The notes beneath the pieces were generated by a model. It saw only the letters and a program-made list of their open reading frames with translations, did no database searches and was not told the DNA's origin. From positions 7,316,001 to 7,380,000 of the forward strand of contig OW818698.1 of assembly GCA_942493375.1 (NCBI GenBank): DNA of 64,000 bases, written 5' to 3'. How positions within the stretch are numbered: the stretch's first letter is position 1; each line of letters opens with the position of its first letter. The DNA is from G942493375 sp942493375. GTDB taxonomy: Bacteria > Armatimonadota > UBA5829. The position numbers and the translations under genes were made by a program. Positions 43,653-53,211 of this stretch are shown one piece after another.

Positions 43653-44627
43653 CTAGAACTCTATCCCCAGATTTTCAGCATTCTTCCGAAGTCGCATTAG
43701 CGCATCTATAGAATCCTGAGGGATTAAACCGTGGGTGTCGGGTGGGACATCCAGCAGGAAGTTTACTCCACCATTTCTGCAATTTTGGAATTGTTTTAAC
43801 AAGTCCTCATCTGACCTGGCATCGTCTCCTTTGACCCAGAACCATTCCTTGCCGATGGGGTCGCAGACTTCTCCGGGCATGTAGTAGGTCTTGCCTTCGA
43901 TCTCTCTGCGTTTCTGGTGGCCCTCTCCGGGTGGGACATTGCGCTCTATTGCGATTATATCTGATGGCCAGGCGTATTCGATGTCATAATTGGAACCATC
44001 GCATATACCGTTGTTCATCATTATTATAGTCTCAGGTTGGAGAGAGGCTATGTAGTTGTAGAGGAAAGTTCTATACCCTCTGCCTAATATGCCTGGGATG
44101 TCTACCCAAGTCTCAGCAACAGGGCCAAACTGGGTCAGCAGCTCAGTGATCTGGTTGGTCTGGAAAGTCTGGTATACAGATGATGTAAACGGCGCTAGCG
44201 GCTCTGCAAGTTCATTCTCTCCGGCATTTACCATACTTCCGAAACGGTTGTGGTTGTCCCAGGAGCAGTAGTAGAAACCGGGCAGAATGCCACGCTTTTC
44301 ACATGCTTTGCAGAACTCCTCTACGACATTGGTCTTGTCCGTGCTGTTGGCGACGGTGTAGTCGGTGTATTTGCTGGGCCAGAGGCAGTGTCCGGCTACA
44401 TGTTTGGTAGTCAGGATAGCGTATTTCATGCCCGCATCCCGGGCAACCGATATCCATTGGTCGACATCCAGCTTATCCGGCGCATACACAGATGGTGCAT
44501 CCTTACCGCTGGGCAGTTCAGCCTGCACAAATGTGCTCAACCCATAGTGGATAAACATACCATACTTCAGGGCTTCGAAGCTTTGTAACTTTTCTATTGT
44601 AAGACGTTGGGAGAATTTATCAGACAT
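43653..44627 (-). CDS. alpha-L-fucosidase-like protein, GH29 (short form)
   Basis: The 324-aa cytoplasmic GH29-family barrel has KYGMFIHYGLSTF near 21-33, KYAILTTKHVAGHCLWPS near 68-85 and the YYCSWDNHNRFGS segment near 119. The likely nucleophile strand is AETWVDIPG with Asp176. It lacks the C-terminal beta domain present in the fucosidase at 306-1553. Trp-Val-Asp replaces the usual Trp-Phe-Asp, so specificity may differ. ATG 44627 follows AGGAG at 9-nt spacing. It lies downstream of a UroD-like gene on the same strand, separated by a palindromic repeat element. Confidence 0.85.
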   Translation of the reverse strand: MSDKFSQRLTIEKLQSFEALKYGMFIHYGLSTFVQAELPSGKDAPSVYAPDKLDVDQWISVARDAGMKYAILTTKHVAGHCLWPSKYTDYTVANSTDKTNVVEEFCKACEKRGILPGFYYCSWDNHNRFGSMVNAGENELAEPLAPFTSSVYQTFQTNQITELLTQFGPVAETWVDIPGILGRGYRTFLYNYIASLQPETIIMMNNGICDGSNYDIEYAWPSDIIAIERNVPPGEGHQKRREIEGKTYYMPGEVCDPIGKEWFWVKGDDARSDEDLLKQFQNCRNGGVNFLLDVPPDTHGLIPQDSIDALMRLRKNAENLGIEF

Positions 44628-44649
44628 GTTAGGGCTCCTTTTTTTGGGA

Positions 44650-44838
44650 GAATCCAGAAGTCAGAATCCAGAATCCAGAATATTGCGACCGAATAGTTGG
44701 AGACTACTCACTCAATTTGTGAAGTCTGAATAGTATTCTGATGTATGTAATCCGATACCAGTGATGATATTACAATTCATGTGCATTCTCTACCACAAGT
44801 GAACGATTACAGTCTTCTGGATTCTGACTTCTGGATTC
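44650..44838. repeat. 189-bp element with 24-bp perfect inverted ends
   Basis: The arm 44650-44673 (units AGAATCC/AGAAGTC) is the perfect reverse complement of 44815-44838. The right arm supplies the first base of the TAG stop of the gene at 44838. The 141-bp centre has no gene. The same arm units occur at 22914-22947. Confidence 0.8.
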
Positions 44839-46013
44839 TATTCGAATCTCTTCGTTTCTTCCTGTGCTATCTTCGCCCACTCCCACAGGTGTTCGGGGTG
44901 GTAGCGGACGGTGCTTATGTCTTTCAGGTGGATTTCTACTATACAACCACCATCTTTGGCTTTTTGCAGTTTTTCGCGCATGTCTTTGCGTATTGCATCC
45001 GGATTCCACGCATCTCCTGCAAATATCGCAGGGTTGGGCTTCCAAGCGAATATTAGATCGCTGCCGACGTTCTTTACGGCTTTGTCGAAATCCACCCAGG
45101 GGCTCATTGATATCTTGCGCAGGTTTGGTATATTTTTGCGGATGATGTCGACCTTGTTGTGTAAAGGTTCGCAACATCCATAGTAACTCTTGCCAAATCT
45201 AGAATACCATCTTGCTTCATGCTTAAGAGCGAACTCTTCGTGCATGGCCGGGGAGACTTCAGAGAATATCTGAGCAGCACCGACAGCCCACATCTCTTCC
45301 AGAGGTTGAGCTAATAAATCCTGCTCTACATATTGATCGAGTTTATAGAGCCATGCGGAGACAAACTTTTCCATAAGTACATGCACATATTCCGGTCGCA
45401 TCGCCATATCTGTAAGGACTTCAGTCACTCCAGTCCAACGGACAAGTTCATCCCAGGGAGCAAACCAGAAACCACCAACGCCGACTTTTGATACATTCAA
45501 TATGCCATCGAATATCTCAGACCGCATTTGGAACTCCCGCTCTGTCTGGGCTTCGTCGTGTGAGATTTCAGGATATTTTATCTTGTCAGCATCTGATTCT
45601 TCGCTGATTTGAATATTGTAATGGCGTGAAACTACATCGCTGGTTGCATCGGTGCGCTGGATATCGACATCCTCTGAAATCCCGAAACCGGTGTCACGGA
45701 TACAGTAAGGCTGAGGCATATCAGCGCTGATGACTGTATCGTCCTGGTAATGGTCCCATTTATACAGCGTCCGCCTGAGTTGCCCTTCGATACCTTTGCA
45801 GAAATCATCGGAGCACTGAGGTTCCAACTCTCCATGCATGTTGAGTTCGTTCCATGGTTCCTGGTAGATTTGGACAGTAGGCTTTGTCTGCTCCAGGTTT
45901 TCTACCTGCTGAGCCAATTTGCGGCGATAGTCTTGAACAGGCAGCGCAGCAATCTCGGCAATCCTGTTGCCAAGTCCGCGGAGTATATCTTTGTCTTTCT
46001 GTGTAATTGCCAT
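44838..46013 (-). CDS. uroporphyrinogen decarboxylase-family (UroD-like) protein
   Basis: The 391-aa cytoplasmic protein has the UroD/MtaA-like barrel. Segments such as VGGFWFAPWDELVRWTGVTE near 180, FGKSYYGCCEPLHNKVDII near 285-305 and LIFAWKPNPAIFAG near 333 fit the family. The YYGCCEPLH block could bind a metal, as in cobalamin or corrinoid methyltransferases of this superfamily. True heme-pathway HemE is unlikely given length and context; members next to sugar genes are common but uncharacterised. ATG 46013 follows AGGAG at 7-nt spacing. The TAG stop abuts an AGAATCC heptamer arm. Confidence 0.75.
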   Translation of the reverse strand: MAITQKDKDILRGLGNRIAEIAALPVQDYRRKLAQQVENLEQTKPTVQIYQEPWNELNMHGELEPQCSDDFCKGIEGQLRRTLYKWDHYQDDTVISADMPQPYCIRDTGFGISEDVDIQRTDATSDVVSRHYNIQISEESDADKIKYPEISHDEAQTEREFQMRSEIFDGILNVSKVGVGGFWFAPWDELVRWTGVTEVLTDMAMRPEYVHVLMEKFVSAWLYKLDQYVEQDLLAQPLEEMWAVGAAQIFSEVSPAMHEEFALKHEARWYSRFGKSYYGCCEPLHNKVDIIRKNIPNLRKISMSPWVDFDKAVKNVGSDLIFAWKPNPAIFAGDAWNPDAIRKDMREKLQKAKDGGCIVEIHLKDISTVRYHPEHLWEWAKIAQEETKRFE

Positions 46014-46103
46014 TTATAACTCCTGTTTGAATCGCGTATTCCATATAATAATCAGGAATGTGCGGTAAGCATTCTGTGTGTCGCTCATTAAGTGTTCGAC
46101 TGC

Positions 46104-48050
46104 TTAATTAAGGTAGTGATCAGCCACCTTCTCTCCCACAAAGCCGTTTACATGAAACAACTTCCCATTAATATTCCGGTAAGACAGGGTGAAATCCTGC
46201 GGTAATAGCTTTGCAGGAACTGATATATTGAGTAAAAGAACTTCGCGACCACGGATTACAGCATCATATTGGACGGACCCAGCCGTAATACGCAATAGAA
46301 GCTTCTCATCTGGATCAAGCAACGGATAGTTGAACATCACAATCAACCTTTTACCAGAATAAATGCCGGTGCTGATGACCTCTTTATTCCGACTACCTGC
46401 GATTGGATAGTAAAACCTTACATATTTCATACTCTCATCAACAGGTATGCCTTTCATCAAACGAGCAAATGTGTTGACGGCTGCTGTCCAAACAACGTAG
46501 CGACTGTAGTTATCAGGTTGTGGAGTCGTGGAATCATTTTCACCGATACTCGGTAGGAATTCGCCTTGTGCGTATACATTCTCTCCATATGGTTTGAGAT
46601 CTGTCTCCTTGAAAAGGATTCCACCATTATCCCACGTACTTACTGCCTGGATTCCTGACAGGAATGCAAACATAACTTGATACTTAAGTCCAGTTTCTCC
46701 GATTTCTCTGATCCACCGTGTGTTTCCTCCCCAAGTCCATGGTTCGGTGCGTGGTCGTCGTTCGACATAGGTCTTGAGTTTGGCTGGTCGCCAATAGCTG
46801 ATATCCCGGTCACCAAAATTTGCCTTGCTCAATAGCAATTTGGACACCAAAATGTAATCTGCATATCGGTAAATCCCTTCCACCATCATTTTCACTTCAG
46901 GCAACCATTGGGGATTTCGCTCATGTCCACACCAACTGTCCCAGTGCCAACCAGGTTCAAGTTCTGGTGCACATTTGGCATGCCCTTGATCATTGCGTTG
47001 GAAGTTGCGTAAATCTGCTTCGGGTTCTGCCCAGATGTGATTGGTATGCCCAAAAATAACCTCTGTGAAATTATCGTCTCTCCATATCCTGGCCCCGTTC
47101 TTGTCTTTCAAATACTGTCCGGAAGCATTCTTTTTGTATAGACTATTCTTTTCCAAATATGGTATTTTGAAGTATCCAGGGCTCAGATCAATGTAAGGAG
47201 CTGCCTTTTTCCAACTGGGAGTGTCGAATGGAGTTTGCTCGGTTCGGAGAAATTCTTCCAGTTCGGTATTGGTCATGTCCTGATAAGGTCTATGCATCCG
47301 CCAGGTTACCGGATGTCCGTAAAAGCCAATTTTCTTGTCAGGTGCCACTTCAGCATGCCCTTCCATGAGCCAACTGGCAAAAAGCGAAGCTTTGTCAGAT
47401 TTCCAGGGATACTCTTCTTCGTCCATCATGATCCAGGCACCGTTGTTAGTGGGACGGCTCCAGCTCTGCTGGTTCGGCGACCACGAATGTGAACGCGCAT
47501 AAAACATATACTTGCCCAGTTCAAGCGCTCCTTCACGCGTAATACCGTTGATGTCCTGTTTTCTTGATGCAATTCCTGCTAAGTTGCCATAAATCTCCTT
47601 ATATTTGCCTTCTTGTATTATTTTATCGGCAGCGTCGGATGCCATTGCAGGAACACTTTCAAAACTATAATGCGCACTCGGGCGTGTAGCCTCATCAGGA
47701 AAAGCACTGTTGTTGGATAAGTGAGTATGGCCGATGGTCAGGACTTTAAGAATCGGATTCCGCATTTCATTGGAAAAACTTGGGAATCCATAACCTAGAA
47801 TTGAAAAGTGATGTGGAGGAAGCTGCGCATCCGGGAATTGTGCGAAGTTCAGGGTGTTATTGGTTGTCTCTAATTTATATGGTGTCCACACGCTTTCAAT
47901 TGGTGCAGGCTTAGGCTTAATCAACTGCCCTGTTTTATTTGTTTTCGAAGTTACCGGCAGGCTTAACAATAATAACAGGCATATCAGGGATATCAATATT
48001 CGCACAGTAAATATCCTTCGTGTCGAGTTGCGTTCCAGGAATGCTCGCAC
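46104..48050 (-). CDS. secreted protein of unknown function, possible TIM-barrel hydrolase
   Basis: The 648-aa product has a signal peptide (hydrophobic residues 14-33, cut near PVTSK). The central part has barrel-like strands with many Trp, Asp and Glu residues: GAWIMMDEEEYPWKSDKASL near 203, KIGFYGHPVTWRMHR near 240, and PGWHWDSWCGHERNPQWLP near 345. The end forms a beta domain (LIVMFNYPLLDPDEKLLLR). I do not recognise the family; a glycoside hydrolase is a guess from context and the acid-rich strand. The start is GTG 48050 with AGGGG upstream. Confidence 0.55.
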   Translation of the reverse strand: MRAFLERNSTRRIFTVRILISLICLLLLLSLPVTSKTNKTGQLIKPKPAPIESVWTPYKLETTNNTLNFAQFPDAQLPPHHFSILGYGFPSFSNEMRNPILKVLTIGHTHLSNNSAFPDEATRPSAHYSFESVPAMASDAADKIIQEGKYKEIYGNLAGIASRKQDINGITREGALELGKYMFYARSHSWSPNQQSWSRPTNNGAWIMMDEEEYPWKSDKASLFASWLMEGHAEVAPDKKIGFYGHPVTWRMHRPYQDMTNTELEEFLRTEQTPFDTPSWKKAAPYIDLSPGYFKIPYLEKNSLYKKNASGQYLKDKNGARIWRDDNFTEVIFGHTNHIWAEPEADLRNFQRNDQGHAKCAPELEPGWHWDSWCGHERNPQWLPEVKMMVEGIYRYADYILVSKLLLSKANFGDRDISYWRPAKLKTYVERRPRTEPWTWGGNTRWIREIGETGLKYQVMFAFLSGIQAVSTWDNGGILFKETDLKPYGENVYAQGEFLPSIGENDSTTPQPDNYSRYVVWTAAVNTFARLMKGIPVDESMKYVRFYYPIAGSRNKEVISTGIYSGKRLIVMFNYPLLDPDEKLLLRITAGSVQYDAVIRGREVLLLNISVPAKLLPQDFTLSYRNINGKLFHVNGFVGEKVADHYLN

Positions 48051-48162
48051 ATTCTGCCCCTGCTATTCCCCGATATCTTCCAGGTCACATGCTAAACAGT
48101 AGGTCTGGCCCTACATGGTCTTCAGATATATCATAAGCAAGCGCATATGGCTTGTCAATCAC

Positions 48163-48344
48163 CATGCTGGTCAGGGCGAACGCATCAAAAATGATTATCC
48201 GCAGATTTCGCAGATTTACGCAGATTTTCAGAAAAGAGAACTGCAAAATGCGCATAACACTCAATATTTAGAACATGTCACATCCGTTCTACTTGAAAAA
48301 CTGAACTGTAGATAGAATAAGATGCGTTCGCCCTGCCATGCATG
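48163..48344. repeat. 182-bp element with inverted ends
   Basis: CAGGGCGAACGCATC (48172-48186) is the perfect complement of 48321-48335, and the similarity extends outward to about 24 bp with small differences. It contains the 32-bp CGCAGATTT repeat and no gene. Together with flanks it fills the 48051-48447 gap. Confidence 0.65.
48198..48229. repeat. 32-bp dispersed repeat, copy 2
   Basis: Identical to 21611-21642, built of CGCAGATTT-type units. Confidence 0.8.
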
Positions 48345-48447
48345 TGCCGACAGTGAATGGGAGTATGATGACAAATAGTCTTCTTAACATCCGGCGTATA
48401 GACTGATATTGTACAAAATTGGTTCAAATATTATATGTGTAAGCAAG

Positions 48448-50748
48448 CTATTCTGTTTTAGTAAAGAGGACCTGACCGAATGTGTCAAACTCTCGGGTGT
48501 TGTATATGCTACCCACGATGAAGTAGCGTAGTTCCGGATTGTAATTGTCCAGATATAGCCGATAGGTGTTCTCATTATCTCCTGCTCCGGTGACTCCGGG
48601 GTGTTCATCGATCATTATTGGATGGATGTCTTCTTTGTTAGCCCCACTGTATAATCCTGTGCTGATGATAGAGAGTGCATCAGCTCCCATTGTGTAGTCC
48701 CAGAGGACTTCATATTTGCCTGCAGAGTTAATTCGATCTGTGACATCGATGATTACCCGTCTGGGGTTCTCTCTTGTGGATGGGACAGCGTCCGCTGTTT
48801 TCCATCGCCAAATGCCGTATTTTTCGTAGTCACTGCGTTCCTTGGATTTGAGCACCAGCCACATAGCATCTTCCCCGACAAGACTTTGGGCAATACCTAC
48901 CAGGCTGTTGTTCCCGCTGCGATAACCGTTTTTATCGTCTATGTTCATTACTTCACATGCCAATGCTTGTTGAATCAAGTCTATAGAAGCCTTTCTATAC
49001 TTCTCATCTTTTGTAGCCGCAAGCATATGAGTGTTGCAGACCAGTTCAAGAGATGATTGTACATACTCGGCATCGTCTTTGAGTTTACGGATTCGTTCTT
49101 TTACGAAACCATCTTTTGTTATCTCAAGAGCTTTGTTCAGGTTGTTGAAAATATCGGTCATAGCGTTGGTGAATTGATGCTGCGTTTCAGTGTCTTTCTT
49201 TGGATCGAACTTGCTGAATCCCAGAGTGAATAGGACATCCTGCCCTGTTGGTCCCTGAGCAGTTTTCAGGTTGAAGAGAGCCCGACAGGCATCTGCATGG
49301 GCGTGCATTGCTTTAGAGGTCCGTCCATAAAGGGAGTTGTAGTAGTCCTTTTCGATCTGGTTAATTGTAATGGACTTGTCCCATGCTGCTCGTGTATAGG
49401 CATAAACATGGGGAGCGTTCGACCACCAGCTTTCGGGGTTGGTCAACAATACGAAATTGCCTGCAAGTCCTACTTTAGAATAATAGTGAACATCTTTTAC
49501 TACAACATCTATTACAGGATTATATAGATAGCGTTTGATGCAGTCGTCACCGTAGTAGGAGAATATGCTTGCCTGATTGGATACTCCTATCCAGCCTGTT
49601 ATCTCCTTTCTAAGCCTCTTAGCGTCCTGACGGTCTTCAGTGATCGGTTGGAACTGGCTTCTGGACCAGTATTCACAGTAGGTTGGGACAACATATAGCA
49701 GAGGTTTGACTATCTTTGGTGGGGCAGTATAGTGGATGTACGAAAGGAACTCCATCTTCATAGACGGTAATTCTTGGTGCACGCTCTCTGAAAGCCTGTT
49801 TATATAGTCCAGGACGACATCGGTTGTTGGCCTGGATTTGCACTTGTCGCACTCGCAGAAACCATAACCATCATTTGGCCATAGCCCAACCATTCCTATC
49901 TCCGGTCGGGATTTCAGATATGTGGTTACATTAACTGCATAATCCGGGATTGAACCATATTCGGAGTAGCAGACCTGGGAGGATTTAGTCCTTTTGCCGT
50001 TTACCAGTGCGAAATAATCCGGGTTTGCCGGGAAATACTGTTCGGATGGATAGAAGAACTCCCTGGAGTGTCCCCCAATATTGGGCATTAGTCCACGTTT
50101 TAGGATATCGTCCAGAACAGTCGACCTTACTTGTTCATAGTGAGGTGGAAACAGTTGGAATGAGTTCATCCGGTTCTTTGCAAGCCAATCGACGATCTTC
50201 CCGAACCACTGAGGGTTGCATGCTCCGTGTATTGCAATCCCTCTAATTGCCAGTGATGGATTGACCGTACGGACTATGCCATCAAGTGTTAATTCGCTGT
50301 GTTTAGGAATGTATTCCCTTCCTGGTTCCGGCCAGTGGCAACCTACCGTGTTTTCGAGGAAATCGTATACAGCAAACAGAGCTCCTCTTTCCCCTTTTCC
50401 AACAAGTAAAACACTGTGCTGAGTTCCTTTTATGTATACTCCATCTTCTATGAGTCCGGAAGCAGCTCGCTCGATCTCTTTTACAGGGAACCTAGCAGCA
50501 CTCATTCGCTGCTTATCAATAGATCCTATATAGAAGGTAATATTTCCGAGTGAGTTTTCAGATACTGTCTTCCATCCAAGTGAGTTTTCTAGACATCTGC
50601 TTAGCTCAGAACCAGCGAACTGCTCAATTGCAGTAGGCTCCGATGGGAGCACGATATGAATTGTCTGGTTCGACAGAGCTTGAGTCTCTACAGAAGACAA
50701 TATAATAACTGCCATTGCAATAATGATCAGAGAATACAACTTATCCAC
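48448..50748 (-). CDS. secreted DUF4838 protein (copy E)
   Basis: The 766-aa product is the most diverged of the five DUF4838 copies and lies apart from the others. It has a signal peptide (hydrophobic residues 6-20, cut near TQA) and a GH67-N-like domain (GALFAVYDFLENTVGCHWP near 120). The DUF4838 core keeps CxCxxC (YGFCECDKC near 285), and the C-terminus is of a different type. The start is best placed at GTG 50748, with GGAGG 6 nt before it; an ATG eight codons upstream has no ribosome site. Confidence 0.8.
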   Translation of the reverse strand: MDKLYSLIIIAMAVIILSSVETQALSNQTIHIVLPSEPTAIEQFAGSELSRCLENSLGWKTVSENSLGNITFYIGSIDKQRMSAARFPVKEIERAASGLIEDGVYIKGTQHSVLLVGKGERGALFAVYDFLENTVGCHWPEPGREYIPKHSELTLDGIVRTVNPSLAIRGIAIHGACNPQWFGKIVDWLAKNRMNSFQLFPPHYEQVRSTVLDDILKRGLMPNIGGHSREFFYPSEQYFPANPDYFALVNGKRTKSSQVCYSEYGSIPDYAVNVTTYLKSRPEIGMVGLWPNDGYGFCECDKCKSRPTTDVVLDYINRLSESVHQELPSMKMEFLSYIHYTAPPKIVKPLLYVVPTYCEYWSRSQFQPITEDRQDAKRLRKEITGWIGVSNQASIFSYYGDDCIKRYLYNPVIDVVVKDVHYYSKVGLAGNFVLLTNPESWWSNAPHVYAYTRAAWDKSITINQIEKDYYNSLYGRTSKAMHAHADACRALFNLKTAQGPTGQDVLFTLGFSKFDPKKDTETQHQFTNAMTDIFNNLNKALEITKDGFVKERIRKLKDDAEYVQSSLELVCNTHMLAATKDEKYRKASIDLIQQALACEVMNIDDKNGYRSGNNSLVGIAQSLVGEDAMWLVLKSKERSDYEKYGIWRWKTADAVPSTRENPRRVIIDVTDRINSAGKYEVLWDYTMGADALSIISTGLYSGANKEDIHPIMIDEHPGVTGAGDNENTYRLYLDNYNPELRYFIVGSIYNTREFDTFGQVLFTKTE

Positions 50749-50811
50749 TTGGACCTCCGTAACATGCGACATATCGAACTATACTATCAGGGATGGGGGA
50801 TGTCAAGAGAA

Positions 50812-50846
50812 AGGCTTTAGACTTTAGACTTTAGGCTTCAGGAAAG
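50812..50846. repeat. heptamer repeat (GACTTTA/GGCTTCA)
   Basis: GGCTTTA, two GACTTTA units and GGCTTCA in the divergent region between DUF4838 copy E and the gene at 50925. Confidence 0.8.
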
Positions 50847-50924
50847 GACAATTAGGTGCAAGGAGGATTTCGTATTATTGATGCATAATATGTCGAGTAT
50901 TATTTTTATGGGAGAGTGAGTATT

Positions 50925-52217
50925 ATGAGTTGGTGGAATAAGAAACTTCCTTTAGCAGGGGCAGTGTTGTTTAGGGGTGATCTTGCAGCCCAGCCGCATG
51001 AATTTGCATATTTAGAACAGCAAGGGATAACATCCAGACTCAGACCAGATACGCTTCCATCCAGATGGACTATGGATTTATCGCACCCGGAATGGGGGAA
51101 AGCGACAATGATGTGGGGTCAAGACACGCCAGTGTTACCCAGAGAAACCATAGAGTATTCATTCATTCCCCAAGTCGATAAAGATGCTGCGATATCCTCG
51201 AGAACTGCAGTCTATGTGGAAATGGAGGGTAAGCATGACAACATGCTCCGTGACCGCAAGCTGCTTCTGCGCTTTTTGTATGCGATAACGGGAACTGATG
51301 GGGTTGCTGCGGTAGACAGTATGTCTATGAAAATCTGGACTCGTGATGATTTGCACGATGAGTTGAGTCATGATGCGGACCTGGATGTTGAAGGGATTAT
51401 TGGAATTCACGCAGTTACCGGTGATGACGACCACGAGTGTTATTGGCTGCACTCCCACGGACTTGCTGAGATTGGTTCATATGATTTTGATATCATTCAT
51501 CCATCTGAAACTGTCCGGGACAATGCATGGGAGCTGTCAAGAGCCGTGGCGTATCACCTTTTAGAAGAGACACTGGGACCATCCACAGAAAATTATCCTC
51601 TCGTATACCCAAATGGTAATATCAAAATGGTCGAGATGTCGAAATTCCTGGATGGAACGACAGCGGAAATCCGTGAGCAACTCCGTTCTTCCATGGATGA
51701 CTCACACAAAGATAAACGACTAGTCTTGTGTGAGCCTGATGGGGGATTCCTGAAACGGTTGTTCGCCGCAAAAACCATCATGCCAGCCAGGTTTCTATCC
51801 GAGGATTTGATGGATAATCCATTGTTCTCATTTTCAGATAAGGCATCGGATCTGATGAGAGACAGGGCTCAGAACACTTACCAATTATTTAGATCACTCC
51901 GCGAGGAGTTCGCAGAGTTTGATTTCGGATACCTGGTAAAACTGGGTATACCAACAGACCCTGGGGCACCGACAAGTCATGAGCACATGTGGTTTGCTGT
52001 TGATAACCTCACGGATACTGAGATCGAAGGTGAACTGGGTAACGAACCTTACTATATCTCCTCCATGAAAGTAGGCGACCACAGCACCCACAGTATTGAG
52101 CTACTGAGTGATTGGATGGTAATGACCCCGGTAGGAATGGTAAACCCCCGATCAACAGTTGCGGCCAGGATGGTTAGAGAGGATCCGGAAGGGGTCAGGG
52201 AGATGATGAAGGGATAG
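50925..52217 (+). CDS. DUF4026-like / DUF2314-domain cytoplasmic protein
   Basis: The 430-aa soluble protein has a long N-terminal region resembling DUF4026 (AGAVLFRGDLAAQPHEFAYL near 10; WLHSHGLAEIGSYDFDII near 174). A C-terminal DUF2314-like domain follows (HEHMWFAVDNLTDTEIEGEL near 350, then DHSTHSIELLSDWMV). Both domains are of unknown function and are often found in proteins linked to housekeeping or immunity genes. ATG 50925 has GGGAGAG about 10 nt upstream; a GTG three codons earlier is too close. The TAG stop is the first triplet of a GCTTCAG repeat. Confidence 0.6.
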   Translation: MSWWNKKLPLAGAVLFRGDLAAQPHEFAYLEQQGITSRLRPDTLPSRWTMDLSHPEWGKATMMWGQDTPVLPRETIEYSFIPQVDKDAAISSRTAVYVEMEGKHDNMLRDRKLLLRFLYAITGTDGVAAVDSMSMKIWTRDDLHDELSHDADLDVEGIIGIHAVTGDDDHECYWLHSHGLAEIGSYDFDIIHPSETVRDNAWELSRAVAYHLLEETLGPSTENYPLVYPNGNIKMVEMSKFLDGTTAEIREQLRSSMDDSHKDKRLVLCEPDGGFLKRLFAAKTIMPARFLSEDLMDNPLFSFSDKASDLMRDRAQNTYQLFRSLREEFAEFDFGYLVKLGIPTDPGAPTSHEHMWFAVDNLTDTEIEGELGNEPYYISSMKVGDHSTHSIELLSDWMVMTPVGMVNPRSTVAARMVREDPEGVREMMKG

Positions 52218-52250
52218 GCTTCAGACTTTGGGCTTCAGGCTTCAGGAAGG
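52215..52250. repeat. heptamer repeat at the stop codon
   Basis: TAGGCTTCAGACTTTGGGCT and then GGCTTCAGG units start at the TAG stop of the preceding gene. The first 14 bases match those at the AraC stop (23985 on). Confidence 0.8.
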
Positions 52251-52997
52251 AACTGGCGGATCACTATTCGGCTGGGGATTGTCGAAAGGCCCGTATAATT
52301 CCTCCAATTTTTTGACATCGACCTTTTCGGGTTCGTCTAATTCGAATACTTGCTCTACCGTTACTCCGAAGACTCCGGCGATTCTCATTGCAAGTATTAC
52401 GGAGGGTATGTATTCCCCGGATTCCAGGTCGATAATTGTTTGGTGGGTTACTCCGATACGGTCTGCAAGCTGTTGTCTTGTCATTTCGCCATGTTGAAAT
52501 CTTAATAGAAATATTTTGTTGTTAAATTGAGCTTTTCTGTTTGTTATTTCACCTCTCACATCTACAATGTAATTTTTGTTAAGTATAACTGTTAGTGAAT
52601 ATACCAGTATGAATACCCAACAGGATAAAACAAGGTAAAGGAACAACTCAATCTCTTGTGTGTTTTGCGATATGTAGTTGTTGAAGACAGGTTCAATTCT
52701 CAGGAACAAGTAAAAAGAAAACCAGGCTGCTGCTAATGCATAAGTTACTGCGCTGTTAACTATGTCAAGATCACGTTCATCTTCAATTGCTATTGGAGTC
52801 ATAGTTCTTGAGCCCTGTTTGACAGCACCGTATCTATATTTCATTGCACCGAATGCGATTACCAGCATGGGCAGTAATTGTATTTCGACCGACAGCAGCC
52901 TGCTAAACTCATAAATATACCCTATAATAAAATGAGCTATTGCAGACACTAACAATACACCGATACAATACCAAGCTTGCTTTTGCAGTTTATTCAT
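52242..52997 (-). CDS. membrane-anchored XRE-family helix-turn-helix regulator
   Basis: The 251-aa protein has four membrane segments (about 9-29, 36-54, 83-103 and 117-139). A cytoplasmic XRE helix-turn-helix follows (about 172-220; EMTRQQLADRIGVTHQTIID then LESGEYIPS), ending in a Pro-rich tail. It would be a one-component regulator that senses at the membrane and binds DNA directly. ATG 52997 has GAG-rich DNA upstream; a TTG seven codons earlier is less likely. A promoter (53043-53071) lies in the divergent gap toward the gene at 53212, a possible target. Confidence 0.75.
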   Translation of the reverse strand: MNKLQKQAWYCIGVLLVSAIAHFIIGYIYEFSRLLSVEIQLLPMLVIAFGAMKYRYGAVKQGSRTMTPIAIEDERDLDIVNSAVTYALAAAWFSFYLFLRIEPVFNNYISQNTQEIELFLYLVLSCWVFILVYSLTVILNKNYIVDVRGEITNRKAQFNNKIFLLRFQHGEMTRQQLADRIGVTHQTIIDLESGEYIPSVILAMRIAGVFGVTVEQVFELDEPEKVDVKKLEELYGPFDNPQPNSDPPVPS

Positions 52998-53042
52998 AAT
53001 ATCTAAGCTCCAAGTCAATGTTTGAAAGCTATTCTAGTAACA

Positions 53043-53071
53043 ATGCTATAAACACTAGTCTGACTTGTCAA
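53043..53071 (-). promoter_or_regulatory. sigma70-like promoter of the XRE membrane gene
   Basis: On the minus strand, TTGACA, 17 nt, TAGCAT (4 of 6 at -10), about 46 nt before the ATG at 52997. Confidence 0.5.
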
Positions 53072-53211
53072 GTTAAATATACATGCATGACATATGCGCA
53101 CTAGTTCATCGCAGAAGTCTAACCCTCAGAGTCTGAAGTCGTTTTTTTTGACCTCTTCTCCATAATCCACTAAACTTCAATTGTCCAACACATACAAAAG
53201 AGGCCAAAGCC

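Noticed and set aside
44838..46013. Heme-pathway HemE
   Set aside because: The UroD fold is shared, but the YYGCCEPLH block and the carbohydrate context fit the uncharacterised UroD-like or methyltransferase-like branch better.
48115..48315. Small plus-strand gene in the 48.1-48.3 kb gap
   Set aside because: The frame is made of dispersed-repeat DNA (CGCAGATTT units) and lies inside a palindromic element.
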